Origin: Prevotella sp. | GTDB lineage: Bacteria > Bacteroidota > Bacteroidia > Bacteroidales > Bacteroidaceae | DNA: 39,419 bases | Assembly: GCA_017449025.1 (NCBI GenBank) | Contig: JAFSKJ010000055.1 | Coordinates: forward strand, 1 to 39,419 | Reading direction: 5' to 3' | Notes under the pieces: model-generated | The model's input: only the letters and a program-made list of their open reading frames with translations | What the model was told of the DNA's origin: nothing | The model's database searches: none | In this document: positions 1 through 8,522 of the stretch, piece by piece | How the letters are laid out: the number at the start of each line of letters is the position of its first letter | Position numbering within the stretch: position 1 is the first letter of the stretch | Program-made: the position numbers and the translations under genes

Positions 1-309
1 GCTGCGCTGGCTTGCTACCGAAGGGACGCAAGGACCCCTGCAAGTCAGCGGAGCTGGAGCGGCACCCCTGCCTGTAGTCTGTTGCCCTTTGGGCCTTTGG
101 TGGTACGATTGCGGATAATCATTTTCTTTTTGTAAGATTTGGTCAGATTTGTTCGATTTCTGCCCCGGATGGGACACTCATCTTGAGGGTGCTGAGTCGC
201 ACTGCCGCCTTGATTCCTTAAGAATATTTAATTGCAACAAGAAAACAATGCCTTATGCGTCATAATACTGATTTTATTTCATACTTTTGCCCATTGAAAA
301 GTGGAATAA
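1..309. repeat. Intergenic region at left edge with a dispersed repeat
   Basis: I see no convincing gene here. Positions 99-122 carry GGTGGTACGA, two variable bases, then GCGGATAATCAT. The same string recurs at 39317-39340 near the other end of the window with only the two central bases changed. Read on the minus strand, the repeat starts a 25-codon frame (122 down to 45) beginning MIIRNRTTK. The right-edge copy starts with MIIRFRTTK, so the shared frame follows from the DNA repeat and is not good evidence for a gene. The rest of the stretch up to the promoter at 282 shows nothing I recognise. Confidence 0.5.
282..289 (+). promoter_or_regulatory. Bacteroidetes -7 box for the MGMT-like gene
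   Basis: TACTTTTG matches the Bacteroidetes -7 consensus TAnnTTTG and lies about 20 nt before the ATG at 310. I see no clear -33 TTTG at the usual distance. Confidence 0.5.
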
Positions 310-654
310 ATGCGTTATTACCCCGACAAGATGACGCCTGAGCAGGCGAGGACGTTCGGCAAGGATGTGCTGAACATAGTCTGTCAGATACCTCGCGGAA
401 AGGTAACTACCTACGGACATATAGCTGCGTGGGCAGGATGGCCGAGTCATTCGAGGATGGTGGGGAGAACGCTGAGGTATTCGCCGGGGGCGGAGAGCCT
501 GCCGTGCCATCGGGTGGTGAATATCGCGGGGCGCACGGCTCCCGGCTGGTCCCGTCAGCGGACGTTGTTGGAAGAGGAGGGAGTAACTTTCAAGCCCAAC
601 GGCCATGTGGACATGAGCAAACATCTTTGGGAACCAGAAATAAATGGAGTATGA
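310..654 (+). CDS. MGMT-family methyltransferase (O6-alkylguanine-DNA alkyltransferase-like)
   Basis: This 114-residue protein corresponds to the DNA-binding/active-site domain of the Ada/Ogt/MGMT family, which moves alkyl groups from O6-alkylguanine onto its own cysteine. The active-site motif PCHRVV is present, with Cys66. The protein is therefore not an alkyltransferase-like (ATL) protein, in which that Cys is replaced, usually by Trp. The helix-turn-helix part with the arginine finger lies around residues 27-58 (IPRGKVTTYGHIA, then RMVGRTLR). The N-terminal domain of full-length Ogt is absent, as is common for the short single-domain branch. Its TGA overlaps the next ATG (ATGA at 651-654), so it is translationally coupled to an alkD remnant. 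Together they look like a small alkylation-repair operon. Confidence 0.85.
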   Translation: MRYYPDKMTPEQARTFGKDVLNIVCQIPRGKVTTYGHIAAWAGWPSHSRMVGRTLRYSPGAESLPCHRVVNIAGRTAPGWSRQRTLLEEEGVTFKPNGHVDMSKHLWEPEINGV

Positions 655-869
655 CAACAGCGAAGGAAATCATTGAATATATGGAGTCGCTGCGCAATGA
701 AGAGCAGCGCGAGAACCTGATGCGGTTTTTCAAAACGGCACCAGGGGAGTATGGCTATGGCGACGAGTTCTTGGGACTGAAGGTTCCAGTGACCCGCGAG
801 GTAGTAAATAGTGTGGCTCAAGACTTTGCCTTGAGCGAAGAGGAGCGCAAGCAGTGGATGGCAGCATAA
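651..869 (+). pseudogene. Truncated DNA alkylation repair protein (AlkD-like), N-terminal part only
   Basis: The 72 residues match the start of AlkD-type HEAT-repeat DNA glycosylases as I know them (EEQRENLMRFFKTAPGEYGY, then GDEFLGLKVP). Full-length family members run to roughly 220-240 residues. Here the frame stops shortly after the first helices, with EERKQWMAA. The roughly 25 bases between the stop and the terminator hairpin at 897 leave no room for the missing two thirds, and I see no continuation in another frame. The cause looks like a deletion rather than a simple frameshift. The ATGA overlap with the upstream MGMT gene is intact. I infer it is non-functional as a glycosylase. Confidence 0.7.
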
Positions 870-896
870 ATGCGCCTTGTTAGATAACAGATACGA

Positions 897-931
897 TTGT
901 AGCGGGGTTTGGCAAACCCCGCTACAATTTT
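897..931. terminator. Bidirectional terminator between convergent genes
   Basis: A perfect 14-bp stem (TTGTAGCGGGGTTT, loop GGC, then its complement) is followed by TTTT on the plus strand and by a matching T-rich side on the minus strand. It lies between the plus-strand alkD remnant (ends 869) and the minus-strand secreted-protein gene (ends 995), so it can serve both. Confidence 0.8.
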
Positions 932-994
932 CAGCCTGCTAATAAACTGCTTTCTTCAGCAGATACTGCAGGAATGTAGCTTTTTTGCAATCTG

Positions 995-3900
995 CTACTT
1001 CACCACAACCTTCTTTCCGCCAACGATGTTGATGCCCTTCTGCAGCTTGTCGATGCGGACACCCTGGAGGTTGAAGATGGCTGCGTCGGCGTCGGCAGCA
1101 TTGATGGTGCTGATGCCGGTGGCAGTGTCAGTGATGGTGATGGGCAGCAGCTGCTGCTTGGTGCTGGAAGATGCAACGAAGATACCCACCACGATGGCCT
1201 TTTCAATCTTGGTCTCGTCCTTCACCCACGGTGTAATCTTGTGGAGCTGCTGGTTGGCATTCTCTGCGCCGTTGTTCAAGGTGAGCGTGGCCTCGCCTTC
1301 TGTCAGTGTTCCGGCAGTAGCGCTGGTAGCGGCAAACGCCACATTGTTGATCACAACCACCTTGTTCAGGTAGTCGGCGGGATTTTCATTAAGCTGTGCA
1401 ATGGTTGCAGTGATGGTGGTAAGCTCGTTGATGCTGGTAGCGGTAAGCTCGCTCTTCGGAGTGTCCTCGGTCTCCTTTATCTGCGGATTGCCTGATGCCT
1501 CGCGCTTGATGCAGTAGACGGTGCCGTTGACCTTGGTGTTCTCGCTCAGATTGGCGTTGAGCGACGTGTACTGGATCCAGCAGCCGCCGGTGGCATCCTG
1601 GATGAATGCGGTGGAGAAGCCGTCGGCAGAGATGCCGGTCACCTCGGCGTCCTTCAGGGTAAGCTTGGCGTAGGTGCCCGACTCAAGAGCATTGAAGGCG
1701 GCAATGTTGGCGCAATCAGTATAGGTGATGGCCTCGAGGGCTGCGGTGGCGTCGGTGGCATCGGCGAGGGTTACTACGGCTTTTGCCAGATAGCTGGTGC
1801 CACCCTGCACGAAGCGCACGCCATCGGCGTTGCCCGTCCAGGCCATTCCCTCGATGGTTCCGCTGGAAGCTGTGAACTTATCTATTTTGCTGTTGCCGGC
1901 GGCAGTGAAGGTGATGCCAGTGATGGCCTTGCCCTTGGGAGCGCGGAATGTCAGCGAGGAGTACTGCGGATAGGTAACAAGGTTAATGCCACGGTTGTTA
2001 TCCTCGTAGATGCGCGAGGGTGCTGAGCCTGCAGTAATCTGGAGCGAAACATTGTCAACGGTGTAGGTCTCGTTGTAGATCCAACCCTTAGTATCCATCA
2101 TGGCATTAACACCGTCTTTATCCTTGCCCACGTAGCCGCGCAGGCTCTCGGTGCCGTCCTTGGTGAAGTCGAAGGATGCAACGGCAGGAGTTGCTCCGGC
2201 CTCGACGATAGCGTCGGCAGAGATGGGAAGCAGGAACCATCCAGTCATGTAGTAAACAACCACGCCGGTGATGGAGGCGGCGTTCTCAGGCCAGGTGAAG
2301 TCTGAGGGCAGCACTGCGAGATAGTCGCGAGCCTTGAAGGTGTTGCCTGTGGCGTCGGTGAGCGTCTTGTTCTGTCCAGCGCCGCTGATGGCTACGTTCT
2401 CCAAGGTTACCAGTCGGCCATAGTTATCCTGTGCACCGGCTTTGTCAAGAGTTATCACAGTGCCAGTTAAGGTTGTGGCTGTAGCCTCGACGGATGCCTC
2501 GGATGCTGCCATGAAATACTCGACAGCCTCGGCAGGAGTATTCATATAGTCGATTTCGCTGTCAGTACCCTTGGTGCCGGTGATAGAGCCGTTGATGGTG
2601 GTGCCGGCAGTGAGAGCAGCGCCCTTGATGACGGTGGCACCGGTGGCGTCCTCCACGAAGTACTTGCCCTGAAGATCCCAGTATGCGTTAACACGGGCAT
2701 CGGTAAGGTTAAGCTTCACAACCTTTCCGTCCTCAACAGCGTTGAAGGCTGCAATATTATCCACCTCGACATCCACTGCGGCAGGCTTCACTGTCTCAGA
2801 GTTCTCGTCGGCCAGGGTGACGTTGAAGGCCCAGACGTAGCGGGTGCTATTGGCATTTGGCCCAAAGACAACCTCTGTGGCGTTGCCTGTCCAAACGTTA
2901 TCAGCAACTGTGCCAGTAGAAGGAGCCAGATCGAATGAACCTGTCTGCATGGTAGCTTCGATCTTAGTAATGGCCTTGCCCTCGGGGGCATTGAATTTCA
3001 GGGAATTTGACTTGTAAATCCAAAGGCATATACCGCGGCTGGCATTCTTCATGATGCGCACTGGATTCATGGCTTCGCCCTGGACGCCAGTCAAAGTAAC
3101 ATCGTCCATGACAATCGGCTCGGTGAGGTTGCCATTAGCATAATCAGCACCTTCGCCCACGGGCCACTGGCCGTTGTTGTTCTGGAAGTCGAAGGTGGGA
3201 GAGGCAGGAGCCTGTGCGGTGAACGTGATGCCATAGTAGCGCAGCATGTTGGGGGCAGAGTTGTCACCATCGTCCAACCATCCGCTGATTACTACTTCAC
3301 CAGCGCCAACGGAAATGTCGCTTGCCACAACCTTGTCGGTGGAGTTGCTCTTGAACTCGGTATTCTGGCCGTTGACCTGAAGAATGCGATAGGGACGGTT
3401 GCCGCCGGTGTTGGAGAACGTTACTCCTACGAGGCCGGGCACAGTGGTCTTGAACTTAATGATGTTGCCCTGGGCATAGCCGCCACGAGAGGGGTACTGC
3501 ATGCCTTCCATCTTGATGGCCTTGGCGTCGCCGAAATCGTCGGTAAAGTTGATGCGGTCGTCAAGGTCGGCCAAGAGGAACTCTTCTGTCTTACTGGGGC
3601 TGGTGGCATCGGTAAGCTCAACAGTCTCTGTAAGCTTGGTCCAGTCCCAGGCGGCATCGGCGCTCACCTCTGTCTGTGTGTAGGCAACGGCGCGGCTCTG
3701 ATAGGTGATGCTGACAGCGGCTGTCAAGTCGCCCACTGTGGCTGAGATTTCGGCTGCAGTCTTCTCTACGTCGGCCTCGCTGGAATATGTCACCTCAAAC
3801 TCCTGGTCGGCAACACCGCCGGACACACTGAAGCTGGAAGGCTCAATGGACAGGCCTGCCACGTTGGGCATGGTGATTGCGTAAGTGCCATCGGCAAGGT

Positions 3901-4453
3901 TCTTGCCAGTCAGGGTGAACTTCTCTGTCATGCTCTTGTTGTTGGGATTAACTGCAAATGCAAGCGTCTTGGGAGAGACTGCCAACGACGGAGCTGTGGT
4001 GCTGTACTCAACAACGATGATGGCAAGGAACTGAGCCGAAGCATTAAGGCCAGCAACATTGGTGATGTCTATTGCCACGGGGGTCGAGCCTTTTGCAGGC
4101 AATGTGCCTAACGATGTGCGGTCATCTTTATTTATGCCGAGAGTAGCAGCATCGCTACCATTACTGGTGCCATACAGTGTCACCTTTGTCACTGTGGCAT
4201 TGGAGGAGTAGGCAATGACGAACTGGCGAGAACCAGACAGCTTCATAGGAGTAGCACTTTCAGAGCCATAGGCCAAAGAGCCGCTACCCACTTGGATTCC
4301 GCCTTTGCTTCCTTCGTCGGTCAAGGTAATGATGCCGTCGGCGTCGGAGTGCGTACTACCGCTCTCTGTGGGCGAGGAGAGCACCACGATGTCGGCCTTT
4401 GCCGATGCCACAAATAGCATCAGCAAGGTTAGTAGTGATAAAATTTTTTTCAT
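995..4453 (-). CDS. Large secreted multidomain protein with type IX secretion-like C-terminus
   Basis: This 1152-residue protein has a signal peptide (MKKILSLLTLLMLFVASAKA). It ends in NLQGVRI...GINIVGGKKVVVK, the kind of C-terminal tail found on many Prevotella secreted proteins and resembling type IX secretion sorting domains. Residues about 154-255 look like an Ig/BACON-like beta domain (SLAVSPKTLAF...). There is an internal duplication. A beta module at about 420-555 is followed by an OB-like module starting NIAAFNAVEDG (about 561-755). A second beta module at about 761-915 is followed by NIAAFNALESG (about 918-1115). Both beta modules share RGI, a stretch resembling SLxFxAPxGKAIT, and a WTGNA motif. 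I see no catalytic motif. An adhesin or glycan-binding role is possible but not shown. The gap to asd is only 39 nt, so co-transcription with asd is possible. Confidence 0.65.
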   Translation of the reverse strand: MKKILSLLTLLMLFVASAKADIVVLSSPTESGSTHSDADGIITLTDEGSKGGIQVGSGSLAYGSESATPMKLSGSRQFVIAYSSNATVTKVTLYGTSNGSDAATLGINKDDRTSLGTLPAKGSTPVAIDITNVAGLNASAQFLAIIVVEYSTTAPSLAVSPKTLAFAVNPNNKSMTEKFTLTGKNLADGTYAITMPNVAGLSIEPSSFSVSGGVADQEFEVTYSSEADVEKTAAEISATVGDLTAAVSITYQSRAVAYTQTEVSADAAWDWTKLTETVELTDATSPSKTEEFLLADLDDRINFTDDFGDAKAIKMEGMQYPSRGGYAQGNIIKFKTTVPGLVGVTFSNTGGNRPYRILQVNGQNTEFKSNSTDKVVASDISVGAGEVVISGWLDDGDNSAPNMLRYYGITFTAQAPASPTFDFQNNNGQWPVGEGADYANGNLTEPIVMDDVTLTGVQGEAMNPVRIMKNASRGICLWIYKSNSLKFNAPEGKAITKIEATMQTGSFDLAPSTGTVADNVWTGNATEVVFGPNANSTRYVWAFNVTLADENSETVKPAAVDVEVDNIAAFNAVEDGKVVKLNLTDARVNAYWDLQGKYFVEDATGATVIKGAALTAGTTINGSITGTKGTDSEIDYMNTPAEAVEYFMAASEASVEATATTLTGTVITLDKAGAQDNYGRLVTLENVAISGAGQNKTLTDATGNTFKARDYLAVLPSDFTWPENAASITGVVVYYMTGWFLLPISADAIVEAGATPAVASFDFTKDGTESLRGYVGKDKDGVNAMMDTKGWIYNETYTVDNVSLQITAGSAPSRIYEDNNRGINLVTYPQYSSLTFRAPKGKAITGITFTAAGNSKIDKFTASSGTIEGMAWTGNADGVRFVQGGTSYLAKAVVTLADATDATAALEAITYTDCANIAAFNALESGTYAKLTLKDAEVTGISADGFSTAFIQDATGGCWIQYTSLNANLSENTKVNGTVYCIKREASGNPQIKETEDTPKSELTATSINELTTITATIAQLNENPADYLNKVVVINNVAFAATSATAGTLTEGEATLTLNNGAENANQQLHKITPWVKDETKIEKAIVVGIFVASSSTKQQLLPITITDTATGISTINAADADAAIFNLQGVRIDKLQKGINIVGGKKVVVK

Positions 4454-4492
4454 GTCTTAATTAGCTTTTTAAGTTTAACAAATAGTATATTG

Positions 4493-5506
4493 TCATTTCA
4501 CATTTCCAACGCTTATCAGGTACTCGCCTATCTGCACGGCATTCAAGGCTGCGCCCTTGCGTATCTGGTCGCCGGAGAGCCAGAAGGTGAGGCCGTTGTC
4601 GTCGCTGAGGTCCTTGCGCACGCGGCCAACGAAGATGTTGTCCTTGCCGGCGGTGTCAAGCGGCATGGGGTAGGTGAGCGTGGAGGGGTCGTCGACAAGC
4701 GTGCACCCAGGAGCATTGGCAATGGCCTGCTGGGCCTCCTCGACGGAGAGAGGACGCTCGGTCTCTATCCAGACACTCTCGGAATGGGAGCGCAACGAGC
4801 TGACACGCACGCACATGGCGGAGCACTTGGCGTCGGTGTGCATGATTTTCTGTGTCTCGTTGAACATCTTCATCTCCTCCTTGGTGTAGCCGTTGGGCTG
4901 GAACACGTCGATCTGGGGGATGACGTTGTAGGCAAGCTGGTGAGGGAACTTCTTGATGGTCTTCACCGAGCCGGTCTCTACTATCTCCTTGTATTGCTGC
5001 TGCAGCTCCTGCATGGCGGCGGCACCAGCGCCGGAGGCACTCTGGTAGGATGCCACATGGATGCGCTTGATATGGCTAAGCTGCTCAAGGGGCTGAAGCA
5101 CAACCACCATCATAATGGTGGTGCAGTTGGGGTTGGCAATGATGCCACGGGGACGGTTCAAGGCATCCTCGGCGTTGCACTCAGGAACCACCAAAGGCAC
5201 GTCGGAGTCCATGCGGAAGGCCGACGAGTTGTCGATCATCACTGCGCCATACTTGGTAATGGTATCGGCGAACTCTTTCGACGTACCGGCACCGGCACTG
5301 GTGAAGGCGATGTCGATGTCGCGGAAGTCGTCGTTGTGCTGGAGGAGCTTAACCGTAAGCTCCTTGCCACGGAACGTATACTTACTGCCGGCAGAACGCT
5401 CTGAGCCGAACAGCACCAGCTCGTCCATCGGGAAATTTCTCTCATCGAGCAGTCTTAGGAACTCCTGCCCTACGGCGCCGCTGGCGCCAACAATTGCTAC
5501 TTTCAT
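4493..5506 (-). CDS. asd: Aspartate-semialdehyde dehydrogenase
   Basis: It makes L-aspartate 4-semialdehyde from aspartyl phosphate with NADPH, the branch point to lysine/diaminopimelate, threonine and methionine. The 337-residue protein opens with the nucleotide-binding loop [14 protein letters not shown]. It carries the catalytic Cys128 in ANPNCTT and the C-terminal dimerisation part with H and R residues typical of the family. The open frame extends upstream to a GTG at 5527, but the ATG at 5506 starts directly at MKVAIVG, as family members do, so I chose it. A TAnnTTTG promoter box on this strand lies at 5554-5561. Length and motifs look intact. Confidence 0.93.
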   Translation of the reverse strand: MKVAIVGASGAVGQEFLRLLDERNFPMDELVLFGSERSAGSKYTFRGKELTVKLLQHNDDFRDIDIAFTSAGAGTSKEFADTITKYGAVMIDNSSAFRMDSDVPLVVPECNAEDALNRPRGIIANPNCTTIMMVVVLQPLEQLSHIKRIHVASYQSASGAGAAAMQELQQQYKEIVETGSVKTIKKFPHQLAYNVIPQIDVFQPNGYTKEEMKMFNETQKIMHTDAKCSAMCVRVSSLRSHSESVWIETERPLSVEEAQQAIANAPGCTLVDDPSTLTYPMPLDTAGKDNIFVGRVRKDLSDDNGLTFWLSGDQIRKGAALNAVQIGEYLISVGNVK

Positions 5507-5553
5507 TCTCTTTTTTACTATGCCCACTGGTCGTCAGGGGCGGTTATTCGCCG

Positions 5554-5561
5554 CAAAATTA
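5554..5561 (-). promoter_or_regulatory. -7 box for asd (divergent promoter pair)
   Basis: On the minus strand this reads TAATTTTG, matching TAnnTTTG, about 48 nt upstream of the asd ATG. It faces a second TAATTTTG at 5604-5611 on the plus strand, so the two divergent genes share a short promoter region. Confidence 0.55.
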
Positions 5562-5603
5562 CAAAAAAAACAACGAAAACACACACGTTTGCGCTTTTTT
5601 TTG

Positions 5604-5611
5604 TAATTTTG
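5604..5611 (+). promoter_or_regulatory. -7 box for the cation/proton antiporter gene
   Basis: TAATTTTG matches the Bacteroidetes -7 consensus. It overlaps the upstream in-frame TTG at 5609, which argues that translation starts at the ATG at 5633 instead. Confidence 0.55.
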
Positions 5612-5632
5612 CAACAAAAATCAGAGCTGACC

Positions 5633-7774
5633 ATGCATTATTTCCCCATCACCAACCCCACACTAATATTCTTCGTGGTGCTGTTGATAATATTGTTTGC
5701 GCCAATAATCATGAGCAAGCTGCGCATACCCCACATCATCGGCATGGTGCTGGCGGGCGTAGTGATAGGACAGTACGGACTGAACGTGCTGGAGCGCGAC
5801 AACTCGTTCGAACTCTTCGGGCGCGTAGGCCTGTACTATATTATGTTTCTTGCAGGGCTGGAGATGGACATGGAGGGCGTGAAGCGCAACAAGGGGCGAT
5901 TCATGGTTTTCGGACTGCTGACATGCCTCGTGCCACTCGGCCTGACATACATCGTGGCCATAACCCTGCTGCACTATTCGCCGGCGGCATCGCTGCTGTT
6001 AGGGTGCATCATGGCGTCGAACACGCTGGTGGCCTATCCCATCATTGGCAGATACGGACTGCAGAGGCACTCGTCGGTGGCGCTCTCCGTAGGCTCGTCG
6101 ATGATCTCGCTCTTCTTGGCCTTGGTGATGCTCGCGGCATTCTCGGCGGCCTACCCCGTGCTGAACGAGTCGACGGGCGGCGACACGGCGAACGAGGCAG
6201 CGCTGTGGCTTTTCTTCCCGGTATTCATGCTGAAGCTCAGCGCGTTCATAGCCGGTTCGGTGATTGTAATCCCGAGGTTAGCACGATATTTCCTGCGACG
6301 ATACAGCGACGCTGTAATGCAGTACATCTTCGTGATGGCAGTGATGTTCCTGTCGGCGGCATGCTCGGAACTCATCGGACTGGAGGGAATATTCGGGGCA
6401 TTCTTCTCCGGACTGGTGCTGAACCGATACATTCCGCGAGTGTCGCCACTGATGGTTCGCATTGAGTTCATTGGCAACGCGCTCTTCATACCTTATTTTC
6501 TGATAGGTGTGGGAATGTTGATAAATGTGCGGACGCTGAGCCAGGGACCGCACGTGCTATGGATAGTGCTGCTGATAGCCTTCGTGGGAACATTCGGCAA
6601 GGCTGTGGCTGCATACGTATCAAGCCTGCTGTTCCGCCTGTCGAAGGCCGACGGAAACATGATGTTCGGACTGACATCGGCACACGCTGCAGGAGCAATA
6701 GCCATGTTGATGGTGGGTATGGGGCTGGAAGTGACACCGGGAACTTACCTCGTGAGCGACGACATGCTCAACGGTGTGGTGATGATGATTCTCGTGACTT
6801 GCATCATTTCGACACTCATGACTGAGCACGCTGCACAGCAGATAATTGTGCAGGAGAAGTTGCACCCGAAGCACGACACTGCCACAAACGACGACGAGAA
6901 AATACTGCTATGCGTGAAATACCCGGACATAGCGCCGCAGCTGCTGTCATTGGCGCTGATGGTGAGAAACCAGAAACTCAACCGAGAGATAGTGGCACTG
7001 AACGTGGTCTACGACGACAAAGAGAGCGCAAAGAACAGGGAACAGGGCATGCGGCTCATGGAGCAATTGCAGCAAAGGGCAAGCGCTGCTGATGTAAGGC
7101 TACAGCCACACGTGCGACTGTCGTCGAACATAGCAAACGGCATTAAGCATGCTTTCAGGGAGTCGGCAGGCTCGGAAATAATCATGGGGATGCACGTGCA
7201 CACGGAGGTGACGCAGAAATTCTGGGGTGAGTTCATCCAGAGCCTATACAACGGACTGAACAGGCAGATACTGCTCATAAGGCTCGTGCAGCCCTTGAGC
7301 ACACTGAGGCGAATACATGTGGCTGTGCCCAGCAGGGCGGAATTCGAGCCGGGATTCCACAGATGGTTGGAGAGAATATCAAGGATGGCGGAGAACCTGG
7401 ACTGCAGGATACAGTTCCACGGCAGACAGGAGTCGCTGAACTTCATCGCCGACTTCCTGAACGAAAACCACCAGAGCGTAAGGGCTGAATACACAATAAT
7501 GAACCACTGGAACGAGCTGCCACAGCTGGCTGCGAACATAGGCAAAGACAACCTGTTCGTGGTGGTGACGGCAAGAAAGGGCACCATATCGTACAAAACA
7601 GCCTTGGAGCGACTGCCCGACGAGCTGCAGAAATACTACTCGGGCAAAAACCTGCTGATAATATTCCCCGACCAGTACGGAATACAGAAAGAAGATACCA
7701 TGAGCTTCACCGAGGCACAGCACCATGAGGAAAGCTCTATCTACGACGCTCTGCTCAGATGGCTGCACAAGTAG
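5633..7774 (+). CDS. Cation:proton antiporter (CPA2/Kef-like) with C-terminal USP-like region
   Basis: A 713-residue membrane protein. Residues about 1-400 hold some 12-13 hydrophobic segments with the CPA2 pattern ([20 protein letters not shown] near the N-terminus, GLEMDMEG, then [16 protein letters not shown]). It should exchange K+ or Na+ for protons across the inner membrane. Residues about 430-713 are soluble and resemble two universal-stress-protein-like halves rather than the RCK/TrkA-N domain of KefC, so the regulation is probably different from glutathione-gated Kef. An in-frame TTG at 5609 would add eight residues but lies within the promoter box, so I use the ATG. The ion specificity cannot be read from sequence. 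Confidence 0.85.
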   Translation: MHYFPITNPTLIFFVVLLIILFAPIIMSKLRIPHIIGMVLAGVVIGQYGLNVLERDNSFELFGRVGLYYIMFLAGLEMDMEGVKRNKGRFMVFGLLTCLVPLGLTYIVAITLLHYSPAASLLLGCIMASNTLVAYPIIGRYGLQRHSSVALSVGSSMISLFLALVMLAAFSAAYPVLNESTGGDTANEAALWLFFPVFMLKLSAFIAGSVIVIPRLARYFLRRYSDAVMQYIFVMAVMFLSAACSELIGLEGIFGAFFSGLVLNRYIPRVSPLMVRIEFIGNALFIPYFLIGVGMLINVRTLSQGPHVLWIVLLIAFVGTFGKAVAAYVSSLLFRLSKADGNMMFGLTSAHAAGAIAMLMVGMGLEVTPGTYLVSDDMLNGVVMMILVTCIISTLMTEHAAQQIIVQEKLHPKHDTATNDDEKILLCVKYPDIAPQLLSLALMVRNQKLNREIVALNVVYDDKESAKNREQGMRLMEQLQQRASAADVRLQPHVRLSSNIANGIKHAFRESAGSEIIMGMHVHTEVTQKFWGEFIQSLYNGLNRQILLIRLVQPLSTLRRIHVAVPSRAEFEPGFHRWLERISRMAENLDCRIQFHGRQESLNFIADFLNENHQSVRAEYTIMNHWNELPQLAANIGKDNLFVVVTARKGTISYKTALERLPDELQKYYSGKNLLIIFPDQYGIQKEDTMSFTEAQHHEESSIYDALLRWLHK

Positions 7775-7809
7775 GCGGAACTAATGAAGAAAACAAGAAG
7801 ACAAAGAAT

Positions 7810-8493
7810 ATGATAACAACAAAAAACATAACCAAGAGCTTCGGCTCACTGCAGGTGCTCAAAGGCATAGACCTCCACATTGACAAGGGCGAGGTGGTAA
7901 GCATAGTAGGACCAAGCGGCGCAGGAAAAACCACACTGCTACAGATTATCGGCACTCTCGACCGGCCAGACAGCGGCTCAGTATGCATAGATGGAAAAGA
8001 CACTACCAACCTATCGCAAAAGGCACTGGCAAACTTCCGCAACGCACACATTGGCTTCGTTTTTCAGTTCCATCAGCTGCTACCGGAGTTCACCGCCATA
8101 GAAAACATAATGATTCCGGCATACATTGCCGGACGTTCGCAGAAGGAAGCGAAAGCACGAGCCAACGACCTGCTGGTGTTCATGGGACTGACAGACAGGG
8201 CATCACACAAACCGGCAGAGCTGTCGGGGGGAGAGAAGCAGCGCGTGGCAGTGGCACGGGCACTGATAAACAACCCCGCAGTGATACTTGCCGATGAGCC
8301 GTCTGGCTCACTCGACACCAAGAACAAGTCTGAACTGCACCAGCTGTTCTTCGACCTGAGGGACAAATTCGGACAGACTTTCGTCATTGTCACCCACGAC
8401 GAGCAGTTAGCCACTCTCACCGACCGCACCATCCACCTACGCGACGGCCTAATCCTCCCCCAAGAAACCCCATTAGTCCCATTAGCCCCATAA
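7810..8493 (+). CDS. ABC transporter ATP-binding protein, LolD-like
   Basis: This 227-residue ATPase belongs to the LolD/MacB/FtsE class. It has Walker A GPSGAGKT (34-41), Q-loop Gln86 in VFQFHQLLP, signature LSGGEKQR (138-145), Walker [10 protein letters not shown] (about 158-166) and switch His in VTHDEQ. The [15 protein letters not shown] segment is typical of LolD, the motor for releasing lipoproteins from the inner membrane. No permease gene is adjacent, so the substrate is inferred. An upstream in-frame ATG at 7759 lies inside the antiporter gene. The ATG at 7810 gives [12 protein letters not shown], the normal family start. The last residues (about ETPLVPLAP) and the stop codon TAA (8491-8493) are made by a 9-bp tandem repeat, so the C-terminus looks repeat-modified. 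Confidence 0.85.
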   Translation: MITTKNITKSFGSLQVLKGIDLHIDKGEVVSIVGPSGAGKTTLLQIIGTLDRPDSGSVCIDGKDTTNLSQKALANFRNAHIGFVFQFHQLLPEFTAIENIMIPAYIAGRSQKEAKARANDLLVFMGLTDRASHKPAELSGGEKQRVAVARALINNPAVILADEPSGSLDTKNKSELHQLFFDLRDKFGQTFVIVTHDEQLATLTDRTIHLRDGLILPQETPLVPLAP

Positions 8494-8522
8494 GCCCCAT
8501 TAGCCCCATGATTCCCATCGGC
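8469..8522 (+). repeat. 9-bp tandem repeat spanning the lolD end and cvfB start
   Basis: Six degenerate units of 9 bp run in series: CCCATTAGT, CCCATTAGC, CCCATAAGC, CCCATTAGC, CCCATGATT, CCCATCGGC. The third unit contains the TAA stop of the LolD-like gene and the fifth contains the ATG start of the CvfB-like gene. The gap between the two genes is thus built from the repeat. Confidence 0.9.

Noticed and set aside
45-122. A 25-codon frame starting MIIRNRTTK
   Set aside because: It comes from a dispersed DNA repeat whose right-edge copy starts MIIRFRTTK. Beyond the repeat the two frames diverge completely, so I do not call it a gene.
4490-5404. A 304-codon open frame antisense to asd
   Set aside because: asd is clearly supported by its catalytic motif; the opposite frame is a codon-bias artefact.
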